A stretch of DNA of 46,552 nucleotides, from positions 1 to 46,552 of IMG/VR virus record IMGVR_UViG_3300038701_001423, one strand, 5' to 3'. This document shows positions 41,096 through 46,552 of the stretch, in pieces. This DNA is from a virus. The notes under the pieces are model-generated. The model was not told the DNA's origin. It was given only the letters and a program-made list of their open reading frames with translations, and made no database searches. Every line of letters begins with the position of its first letter. Position 1 is the stretch's first letter. Both the position numbers and the translations under genes were made by a program.

Positions 41096-41929
41096 CTACA
41101 TACGCGCGTCGTCGCCCGTAGATGTCGCGTCCACTTCGCCAACTGTCACGTCGATGGTAGCCTCGTCACGGTTCACTGTCTCGATCATCTCCTTGCAGAG
41201 CTCAAGGATCTCACGACCGTTCTCGTGCTCTTGGAGCTTGAATGAAGGCTTGTGGTTCCACACGAACCATTCGTTACCGTCATATTCACGAAGACGAGAG
41301 CTCAGCTCCCATGCACGGTAATAGAGCGGCGCAGGACGGATACCCTTGCTGGTCCGGATCTTCTCATCGCGGATACCAGCCATGAGCTTCTTGGACGACG
41401 TGAACTGAGTCTTGCCCATAGCCATGAAGCCGAAGGACAAGGTCTCTGGGTCTAGGACGTACCACGTGCCAGTAACAACCAGCTCATTGCCACGGGGGGT
41501 CCAGAGCGAACCGTTCTCGGGGTTCTCAGTGCACTCGCCGACGATGCTGTCATCTGTGCCATAGTCCTTGAAGAGGCCACCCCCGGTCACCTTCGGGAAG
41601 CCTTCGAGAGGGCAGGGCTTGTCGCGTGGGACCCACTCGATGTAGCGGCGCTGGTAAGCCACCATGATGAGTGTTGCTGATTCCATAACCTTGTTGGACG
41701 CAGTATTCAGGACCATGCCCATCTTGGCACCCTCGATGTATTCGTCCTTGCGTTCGTTGCACTGTGGGCTCAAGCCCTGCAGCAGCGTGAAGCGCGGAAG
41801 CGTGACGTCTTCATTGTCGACGTCCTCCATGCCTGTAGGTAAGTCAAAGAAGTCGTCGTCTGTCATTGCGACTTCTGTGCCCTTGGTCTGCGCGACCTCG
41901 GTCTTGTTCTTCTTCTCCGCTTCAGCCAT
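41096..41929 (-). CDS. Putative phage ssDNA-binding protein
   Basis: A 277-residue acidic protein: EDVTLPRFTLLQGLSPQCNE, then EGAKMGMVLNTASNKV, VAYQRRYIEWVPRDKP and SSRLREYDGNEWFVWNHKPS. I recall this pattern in a group of phage proteins beside replication genes and annotated as ssDNA-binding or replication proteins. It would coat single-stranded DNA during replication. AAGGAG precedes the ATG. A long structured gap follows it. Confidence 0.65.
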   Translation of the reverse strand: MAEAEKKNKTEVAQTKGTEVAMTDDDFFDLPTGMEDVDNEDVTLPRFTLLQGLSPQCNERKDEYIEGAKMGMVLNTASNKVMESATLIMVAYQRRYIEWVPRDKPCPLEGFPKVTGGGLFKDYGTDDSIVGECTENPENGSLWTPRGNELVVTGTWYVLDPETLSFGFMAMGKTQFTSSKKLMAGIRDEKIRTSKGIRPAPLYYRAWELSSRLREYDGNEWFVWNHKPSFKLQEHENGREILELCKEMIETVNRDEATIDVTVGEVDATSTGDDARM

Positions 41930-42161
41930 TGGTTAACTCCTTGTTTGACTGTTCGACCTGAGCTTTCAGATCTTCGTATGTTTGGTTTCCGGTCATCTCG
42001 CAGGCATTGGCCCGCGCTTCCTTGGCGCTGTTCAAGAGGCCCTCGTTAAAGATTTGTTCTGCGATGAGCCTACAGCTCTCGTTCCAAGTGACTGGGTTAT
42101 TCTCCCAGTACTTGCGAATGCGTTCCAAGAGAACGTCCTTGCCTGCATAGGGTTCTGACAT
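41922..42161 (-). CDS. Hypothetical helical protein, 79 aa
   Basis: An acidic, helix-rich protein (LLERIRKYWENNPVTWNESC; YEDLKAQVEQSNKELTNG). It overlaps the stops and starts of both neighbours, so it is translated with them. No family recognised. Confidence 0.65.
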   Translation of the reverse strand: MSEPYAGKDVLLERIRKYWENNPVTWNESCRLIAEQIFNEGLLNSAKEARANACEMTGNQTYEDLKAQVEQSNKELTNG

Positions 42162-42454
42162 CAGTGGCGGCAGTCAGTAGTCTGGTTGCCGTACTTATCA
42201 ATGCAGAATTCTGGATCAACGTCAGGGCGAGAACTGTCTTGCGCTGGTGGCTCATTGTTGAGCAGATGAGGAATAAGGATCAGGGCTCCGATCACTGCGA
42301 CCACGGCAAACGGGTCAATGCCGCCAGAGCTTGATGGCTCTTCGCGTGTTGGAGGCTCAGGTGTCGGGGGCGTCGGTGGCTCCTCAATCACGAGTGCGAA
42401 AGACTGCGTTGCGAGCATGGCTGCAATGCAAGTTGTAGAGATAAATTTCTTCAT
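42161..42454 (-). CDS. Small exported or membrane protein, 97 aa
   Basis: The ATG at 42454 follows GGAGACGAACG. The N-terminus looks like a signal peptide (MKKFISTTCIAAMLATQSFA), then a proline-rich linker (PPTPPTPEPPTREE), a transmembrane-like segment (VVAVIGALILIPHLL) and a C-terminal pair of cysteines. It probably lies in or across the envelope; it might be a spanin-like or superinfection-related protein. Unproven. Confidence 0.65.
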   Translation of the reverse strand: MKKFISTTCIAAMLATQSFALVIEEPPTPPTPEPPTREEPSSSGGIDPFAVVAVIGALILIPHLLNNEPPAQDSSRPDVDPEFCIDKYGNQTTDCRH

Positions 42455-42490
42455 CGTTCGTCTCCTTGGCACGATAGACTTACAGATATG

Positions 42491-42564
42491 AGAGAGCTAG
42501 CTTAAACTCGTTACCAACAAAACAAGTGAACTGGTAAAACTCGTCAAACGTTAGCTAGCTCTCT
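42491..42564. repeat. 12-bp inverted repeat upstream of the exported protein
   Basis: AGAGAGCTAGCT (42491-42502) and AGCTAGCTCTCT (42553-42564) are perfect 12-bp arms with 50 bases between, which themselves contain AAACTCGT twice. It lies between two leftward genes. It could be a terminator, a leader hairpin or a protein-binding operator. Confidence 0.65.
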
Positions 42565-42590
42565 GAACAAGGCAGATTGCCTCGTATGGG

Positions 42591-42971
42591 TTACCAGCCG
42601 CCGTTGACTGCTTTGTCAACAGTGCCGACTTGCTCGAGGCCGATGATGTTGCCTGCGGCGTCAAAGACCTGAGCGAATACGCGCTCAGAACCTTCGAGGC
42701 GGTATTCAACACCCGGTTCAATATCAGCGAGGTAAGCTTGGACCTCGTCGAGATCGAATGGGTGCACATCGGCAGGCAGTTCAACAGTGCCAGCGGGGCA
42801 GGCCGAGACGTCTGTACCGTGGATGGCGTAGAAATCGATTGTGCCTGACTGGACCATGAAGCCGGGAACAGAGCCACCGTCGCATGGGACGTTGGAACGA
42901 ATTGCTTCTGCGGCGAATGATGTGCTTGAGATTACTGCGAACGTCGCAGCAATTGAGATTGCTTTAAGCAT
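42591..42971 (-). CDS. Exported protein with signal peptide, 126 aa
   Basis: The ATG at 42971 follows GGAGACTAATC. The N-terminus (MLKAISIAATFAVISSTSFA, then AEA) is a clear signal peptide with a cleavage site near AFA/AEA-type residues. The mature part is a small acidic domain with two cysteines (VPCDGGSVPGF; VSACPAGTVE), which may form a disulphide. A periplasmic role is likely. No family recognised. It overlaps the next upstream gene by 8 bases. Confidence 0.7.
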   Translation of the reverse strand: MLKAISIAATFAVISSTSFAAEAIRSNVPCDGGSVPGFMVQSGTIDFYAIHGTDVSACPAGTVELPADVHPFDLDEVQAYLADIEPGVEYRLEGSERVFAQVFDAAGNIIGLEQVGTVDKAVNGGW

Positions 42972-43119
42972 GATTAGTCTCCTTTGTAGATGCGACATTG
43001 CATCGGCATACGGAGCACTTAATAGGCTCTCCGGATAGGGCTGCAATGTACTTGGGATCCGTCAGGATGAGTGCTGCGGCTAGGCCGTACTTACGCACTA
43101 GGGGGTGGTCTTGTATCAT
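42964..43119 (-). CDS. Hypothetical small Cys-rich protein, 51 aa
   Basis: An ATG at 43119 follows AGAGA (weak). The C-terminus holds CSVCRCN, half of a zinc-binding site, after a helix (KYGLAAALILTDPKYIAALS). It is the first gene after motif A. It may bind metal, but the evidence is slight. It overlaps the next gene's start. Confidence 0.5.
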   Translation of the reverse strand: MIQDHPLVRKYGLAAALILTDPKYIAALSGEPIKCSVCRCNVASTKETNHA

Positions 43120-43252
43120 CTTGTTTCTCTCTACATGTTTAGGGACCAAGGGTCCGGTTGCGGTAGTCCAGTTACAGGCCCCAGGATGATACCGTGAGGG
43201 GTTTGAGACCGGGGGCAAATCTGCCTGAGGCCTGTAGACGGAGACGAACCGA

Positions 43253-43308
43253 CAAGAACCTTTTCTACTGTCTGAAGCGCAGAAGCACTAACTATTTCAA
43301 GGTTCTTG
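43253..43308. repeat. Inverted repeat flanking motif A
   Basis: CAAGAACCTT (43253-43262) and AAGGTTCTTG (43299-43308) are perfect 10-bp arms around the motif at 43274-43298. The rest of the 195-base gap (43120-43314) holds no gene that I can support. Confidence 0.65.
43274..43298 (-). promoter_or_regulatory. Conserved intergenic motif A (putative promoter)
   Basis: On the minus strand it reads GAAATAGTTAGTGCTTCTGC, the best match to the consensus. It lies about 155 bases before the next start (43119), framed by a 10-bp inverted repeat. Confidence 0.65.
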
Positions 43309-43314
43309 CAATTA

Positions 43315-43542
43315 TTATTCACTGCGTTGCAAAGCGTTAGAGATTGCGTCGAGAAAGTCAACAGTCCACCCCCACAGGGCCCAAAGAAAGAAGCATAAGA
43401 TTGCCGCGATGGCATAGGTGATGACCCGTTCGAAGTTGTTGTCTTCCTTGTAAGCTTGCATTCGAGCTTCGCACTCAAGGCACAAGTCTTCGTCTTCGGG
43501 GGCGTAGTTGTATCTGCAACGCCTGCAGGTTGTAGTCTTCAT
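43315..43542 (-). CDS. Zinc-ribbon membrane protein, 75 aa
   Basis: The ATG at 43542 follows GGAGGAG. Two CxxC pairs (CRRCRYNYAPEDEDLCLECE) form a zinc ribbon, followed by one transmembrane segment (VITYAIAAILCFFLWALWGW). It lies between MazG and the gap with motif A. The start is set by the ribosome site; longer frames upstream lack one. Function unknown; possibly a membrane regulator. Confidence 0.7.
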   Translation of the reverse strand: MKTTTCRRCRYNYAPEDEDLCLECEARMQAYKEDNNFERVITYAIAAILCFFLWALWGWTVDFLDAISNALQRSE

Positions 43543-43558
43543 AACAAATCTCCTCCAC

Positions 43559-44017
43559 TCATCGTTCATCTCCTGATCCAGATAGCTTATCGCGGTCTGT
43601 CCGGTCCTTGAGCTTCCGCAGATTAGTCGTGGCCGCTTCCGCCAAGGTGATGCCAAGCTCGTTGCAAATCGCAGAGAGATACCACAGGTTGTCTCCGACC
43701 TCTTTGATGATCAACGCACGGCGCTCTGGGGTGAGAGGTTTGGCTGGGCCCAACTGAGCGTAGATAGCTGTACAAGTCCCATCAGATTCGACCTGCTCTC
43801 CGACTTCAATGAGTTCGTCATCTCTCATAGCCTTGCCCACGTGCTCAGCCAACTCGCCAGCCTCGCCATTGAGTTTGAGCGCTACGTAGATGAGTCCCAA
43901 CGCTGTGCCTTGGCCCGGATAGAACGCACTCTTGGTCGCGGCTTGTTGGTAGTCATTCAGGTTGCCAGTGAGCCGGATCAGGTCCACGTCTGTCTGGGTG
44001 ATTCGATTGATAGTCAT
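43559..44017 (-). CDS. mazG: MazG-like nucleotide pyrophosphohydrolase
   Basis: A 152-residue protein with the MazG pattern: GLIYVALKLNGEAGELAEHV, ALIIKEVGDNLWYLSAICNE and EAATTNLRKLKDR. E-x-x-E and E/D pairs bind metal. The enzyme cleaves nucleoside triphosphates and may alter host stress nucleotide levels, as suggested for other marine phages. It overlaps the preceding gene's stop. Confidence 0.87.
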   Translation of the reverse strand: MTINRITQTDVDLIRLTGNLNDYQQAATKSAFYPGQGTALGLIYVALKLNGEAGELAEHVGKAMRDDELIEVGEQVESDGTCTAIYAQLGPAKPLTPERRALIIKEVGDNLWYLSAICNELGITLAEAATTNLRKLKDRTDRDKLSGSGDER

Positions 44018-44358
44018 TCTTGATGTCCCTTTGATAAGTCAAATATGGAATAGGTTCCGGTGTATATTTCTACGCAATCGATAGAGATGATCTTGCCTGT
44101 TCTGATCATTTCAGGTATAAAATGATCACACGTCGCTGAACCCACTGCAAACCGATTATTCATGTCTATCTCTCTTCCTTCATCATCTTTAATTTCACCA
44201 GATTTAATCTGATTTAGTATTGATCTATGAACCGTCTCGAAGACAGTCTCGTCTAAAGCTTCCATAGCTATGAAGTGCCCTTCAAAGCAATAGTCGCTGA
44301 ATTCCCCATGAGTGAACATGAGTAGGCCTCCAACTGGCACATTAAGAGCTTGTGGCAT
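44014..44358 (-). CDS. Hypothetical protein, 114 aa
   Basis: The ATG at 44358 follows AGAGGA. A mixed alpha/beta protein (GGLLMFTHGEFSDYCFEGHF; ISIDCVEIYTGTYSIFDLSK). No family recognised. It is coupled to MazG through an overlap. Confidence 0.65.
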   Translation of the reverse strand: MPQALNVPVGGLLMFTHGEFSDYCFEGHFIAMEALDETVFETVHRSILNQIKSGEIKDDEGREIDMNNRFAVGSATCDHFIPEMIRTGKIISIDCVEIYTGTYSIFDLSKGHQE

Positions 44359-44401
44359 GATATCCTCTAACGGTTAGTGTTCAAGGCTTCAATCTTTATG
44401 C

Positions 44402-45289
44402 TCATTCTAGATTCTCCATTGCGTGTTCAATCATTTCCTTGTCTTCCTCTTCGCGCAGCAGGGACTGGTCCCAGACATCCTCATCGCGGATCACAGACAC
44501 ATTGCGCTCAATGAGCTTGGATATGTAGTCTGGGTCGAGTGCGTCAAGCTCCCAAGACACATCTCCGAACTCAGCACGGTAGCTCTCGAAGCGAGCATCC
44601 GTCGACTTGGCAGGGTTTGGCGGTGGCGTTAGTTCCTCTATCTGGTCCATGTTGAGAGCGATGCGCTGCACCATGATGGGCGTCCCAGCGAACATGGTCA
44701 GTCTCTCAAGGTTGTCACGCGTCATATCGATGCCGCTGGGATCGTGGTCACCGAGATGCAGCACGAGGGGGCGTTGGCCCTTAGATATGTAATTCGCAAA
44801 ACGTTGCCCTGCACGCCACTGCTCGCTCTGCGAGTTGTAGCCCTTGCAAGCGAAGAAGTCAACGCGAAGCTTTGAGCAGATCTGCCCAACCACCCCCGCA
44901 AGGGCTTCTTTCTCTACCCATACCTCTGGGCGCCATTCTTGGTCGGCCCACAGATCCCGCTTGTAGCTGGCGAGCACTGAGCTCATGGCCTCGTTGGGGT
45001 GAGCGTAGGTGCGGTGGCCCATCAGGTTGCGCGTCCTGTCCTCGATGGCGGACCAACTGACCAGCCCGGCCAAGCGCCCTTGGCTCAGGGCATCCTTTAT
45101 GCGGTTGTACTCTGAGAGCTTGTTGGGAACGATGCCACGCGCCACGAACTGATAGTAGATTTGACGCAGAGTCAGACTGTAGCCGCGTGCTTGGTAGTCC
45201 TCGATGATGCCGTTGATGGCTTCAATGAGCTTGATCTTCGCTGGCTGGAAGTTGAAGCTCTCGTACTGGCGATATGTTCCGTTTTCCAT
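44402..45289 (-). CDS. Spo11/TopoVI-A-like TOPRIM protein
   Basis: A 295-residue protein. Residues 40-46, TLRQIYY, match the catalytic tyrosine motif of Spo11 and TopoVI-A (T.RdIYY). A TOPRIM domain follows: VEKEAL with E126, an ACKGYNSQS segment at 147-155 matching the TopoVI-A 'KG.P' step, and LGDHDPSGID at 179-188 with D181 and D183. Both modules in the right order make a shortened TopoVI A-type subunit. No B (GHKL ATPase) subunit is seen in the window. It may cut or relax DNA during replication or recombination. Confidence 0.8.
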   Translation of the reverse strand: MENGTYRQYESFNFQPAKIKLIEAINGIIEDYQARGYSLTLRQIYYQFVARGIVPNKLSEYNRIKDALSQGRLAGLVSWSAIEDRTRNLMGHRTYAHPNEAMSSVLASYKRDLWADQEWRPEVWVEKEALAGVVGQICSKLRVDFFACKGYNSQSEQWRAGQRFANYISKGQRPLVLHLGDHDPSGIDMTRDNLERLTMFAGTPIMVQRIALNMDQIEELTPPPNPAKSTDARFESYRAEFGDVSWELDALDPDYISKLIERNVSVIRDEDVWDQSLLREEEDKEMIEHAMENLE

Positions 45290-45477
45290 CAGAACCGATC
45301 CTTGACTATTATGAAAAGAACTGCGAGAGCAGAAACAGGCCAGAACACAGTCAAGAGGATTATGCCTGTTGGTCTGATGTCGAGGTCAGGCCTATCTTTA
45401 AGCGTCATCAGCAGCAAGAACAAGAACATTTGCGAGCCAGCCCAGTAATAGAACATTGCCATTTGATATTGAGTCAT
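45289..45477 (-). CDS. Small two-TM membrane protein, 62 aa
   Basis: The ATG at 45477 follows GGAGG. Two hydrophobic segments (MAMFYYWAGSQMFLFLLLMT and TGIILLTVFWPVSALAVLFI) joined by a short loop with two aspartates. The stop overlaps the Spo11-like gene start (ATGA). Function unknown. Confidence 0.65.
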   Translation of the reverse strand: MTQYQMAMFYYWAGSQMFLFLLLMTLKDRPDLDIRPTGIILLTVFWPVSALAVLFIIVKDRF

Positions 45478-45722
45478 GCCATTTCCTCCAGTTTGGTTTG
45501 TTTGGTTGAGCGAGATTGGTCGAGGGCGTAGCGCCAACGCAAGGCAACCCAGTTGCTAGTCATTTTAGGCAACTCCCCAACGAACCAACAGCAACCATTC
45601 AGGCAACCTTCGATCACTCCTTGTTCCATCTTTGTCTGGGATGTGTGTTCATGCTGACACTCGACTTGCACAAGAACGCCAACTTCAGGAATGCCTTCGT
45701 ATTGCCATGGTCCCCAGCTCAT
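45474..45722 (-). CDS. Hypothetical protein, 82 aa
   Basis: A beta-rich protein (VGVLVQVECQHEHTSQTKME; GCLNGCCWFVGELPKMTSNW) with several cysteines and tryptophans. It overlaps both neighbours by four bases. No family recognised, though its 'p.vG..V...' opening resembles small phage beta-barrel proteins. Confidence 0.65.
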   Translation of the reverse strand: MSWGPWQYEGIPEVGVLVQVECQHEHTSQTKMEQGVIEGCLNGCCWFVGELPKMTSNWVALRWRYALDQSRSTKQTKLEEMA

Positions 45723-45904
45723 AGACCTATCCTCCTTAGCTCTTCTCCAAGCTTCTGAAGCCTAGATATTGTAGCTCCATATAATTCAAGTTCTAAAGCA
45801 GCAGCCAATACAGGTTGCACTTGTTCGAGGATAATTAGATTCCCCTTAGGGTCTTCAAGTAATTCTCCAGAAACTCTTGTTGATTTGTATGTGAATCTTC
45901 TCAT
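45719..45904 (-). CDS. Hypothetical helical protein, 61 aa
   Basis: A short protein (NLIILEQVQPVLAAALELEL; ATISRLQKLGEELRRIGL), helical after an N-terminal basic stretch. The start overlaps the end of the DUF2786 gene and its stop overlaps the next gene. No family recognised. Confidence 0.6.
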   Translation of the reverse strand: MRRFTYKSTRVSGELLEDPKGNLIILEQVQPVLAAALELELYGATISRLQKLGEELRRIGL

Positions 45905-46552
45905 CCGATCAGTGCTCCAGTCTTGGTGCGATCTGACGTCTGGGGGTCGATCCCTACGTCATTAGCCTTGTCGTAGCCTTCCCAGTAGGCTCCGCTGTCA
46001 ACGTTGTCAGCCTTGGTGCGGCGCTTGGAGTAGCGAGCCCATTGCTTCTCTTCTCGCTTACGGCGCTTATCTTCTTCCTTGCGTGCTTCCTCAGGATTGG
46101 CAGCAGCCCACTGAGCGTACTCAGCATCAGCCTTGGCAGCGGCCTCAGCAGCCTTGCGGCGTTGTTCGGCCCAACGCGCACTAGTGCCTTCGCCGAAGCG
46201 ATGATCAATGTTGGCTTCACGCTCAGTCTTACGAACATCTGCGATGGTCACTGAAGTTGAAGTCGACACCCCCGCACGCTCAGCGCGGTGTTGCGCTTCA
46301 CGGAGCTTCTGAGCTTCGGCCTCTTCAAGCTCGCGCCTGCGGTCTTGGATCTTCTCGATGATCCGCGCAGCAGCGCCCTTGCGATAGGATACAGCCCAAC
46401 GAGAGAAGCGCATATTGTTCTGGTCATCCAGACGTCCCATGACGAGGCGCTCGATTGTCTGCTCAAGGTACTCAGCCATAGCCTCGGTGCTACGCACATT
46501 GACTTGGCGCCCAACGACCCGGTGCTGGTGACGCAGACCATAGACGATCTCA
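45901..46552 (-). CDS. DUF2786 family protein, C-terminal part (start at 594 across the junction)
   Basis: This frame is open to the right edge. Through the terminal overlap it joins the part at 1-594 and makes one protein of about 330 residues. The part seen only here is a long, charged, alanine- and glutamate-rich coiled coil (RRKAAEAAAKADAEYAQWAA, EDKRRKREEKQWARYSKRRT). The internal ATG at 46497 is not the real start. The C-terminus ends TKTGALIG. Confidence 0.85.
   Translation of the reverse strand, partial: EIVYGLRHQHRVVGRQVNVRSTEAMAEYLEQTIERLVMGRLDDQNNMRFSRWAVSYRKGAAARIIEKIQDRRRELEEAEAQKLREAQHRAERAGVSTSTSVTIADVRKTEREANIDHRFGEGTSARWAEQRRKAAEAAAKADAEYAQWAAANPEEARKEEDKRRKREEKQWARYSKRRTKADNVDSGAYWEGYDKANDVGIDPQTSDRTKTGALIG
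46300..46552. repeat. Terminal overlap, right copy
   Basis: Identical to 1-253 except t at 46427 for c at 128, which changes Gly to Asp in the DUF2786 protein. Confidence 0.95.

Noticed and set aside
43130-43250. tRNA-like D-arm pattern (GGTAGTCCAG)
   Set aside because: No matching acceptor stem or TTCRANY T-loop could be built on either strand.
44367-44405. 12-residue frame starting within the Spo11-like gene stop
   Set aside because: ATGA overlap is tempting, but it is too short to support as a gene.

Overview
The window is the complete genome of a tailed dsDNA bacteriophage with a long-tailed (siphovirus-type) gene set. It reads as a circular molecule of about 46.3 kb: bases 1-253 are repeated at 46300-46552 with a single mismatch, and one gene (DUF2786 family) runs without interruption across that junction. 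The small terminase resembles P22 gp3, a headful packaging protein, so a circularly permuted genome opened at an arbitrary point is the simplest reading. No integrase, excisionase or recognisable lysogeny repressor was found, so a virulent lifestyle is likely. GTA-like tail chaperones, a GTA-type three-TM holin, a GH108 endolysin, ThyX and a family C DNA polymerase all point to an alphaproteobacterial host, possibly a marine Rhodobacteraceae. The host is an inference.

Layout. Two arms diverge from an AT-rich, repeat-bearing intergenic region at about 3459-4026 and converge at about 25.1 kb. The rightward arm (4027-25069) holds a small HTH protein, a PD-(D/E)xK nuclease, small and large terminase, portal, MuF protein, DUF2213 protease/scaffold, decoration protein, major capsid, two head-associated proteins, a glycine-rich repeat protein, the head-tail connectors, tail terminator, tail tube, frameshifted tail chaperones, tape measure, two tail-tip proteins, a glycine-rich adhesin and the lysis cassette. 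The leftward arm runs from 3458 down to 1, continues through the junction at 46299 and ends near 24986. It carries small early genes, DUF2786, a Spo11/TopoVI-A-like TOPRIM protein, MazG, small membrane and exported proteins, a putative ssDNA-binding protein, HD hydrolase, FAD enzyme, ThyX, HAD phosphatase, SDR, HNH nuclease, DnaQ-like exonuclease, DnaE-like polymerase, primase-helicase, DUF932 and an SNF2-like helicase.

How it works together. The leftward arm replicates DNA and manages nucleotides; the rightward arm packages DNA, builds the particle and lyses the cell. Six intergenic sites share a motif close to AAATAGTTnGTGCTTCTGCG, each pointing at the genes downstream, and are the best candidates for phage promoters. 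Many leftward genes start after a common hairpin plus ribosome-site leader (GGAGACGAAC then the start codon). Five exact copies of GCAAACTACT in both orientations lie in the divergent region and could be origin iterons or operators.

Most notable: the Spo11/TopoVI-A-like protein at 44402-45289, which keeps the catalytic tyrosine and TOPRIM motifs with no visible B subunit; the six-site promoter motif; the iteron region; an A AAA AAG programmed frameshift in the tail chaperone gene; and a nucleotide or base-modification-like cluster around an unusual ThyX.
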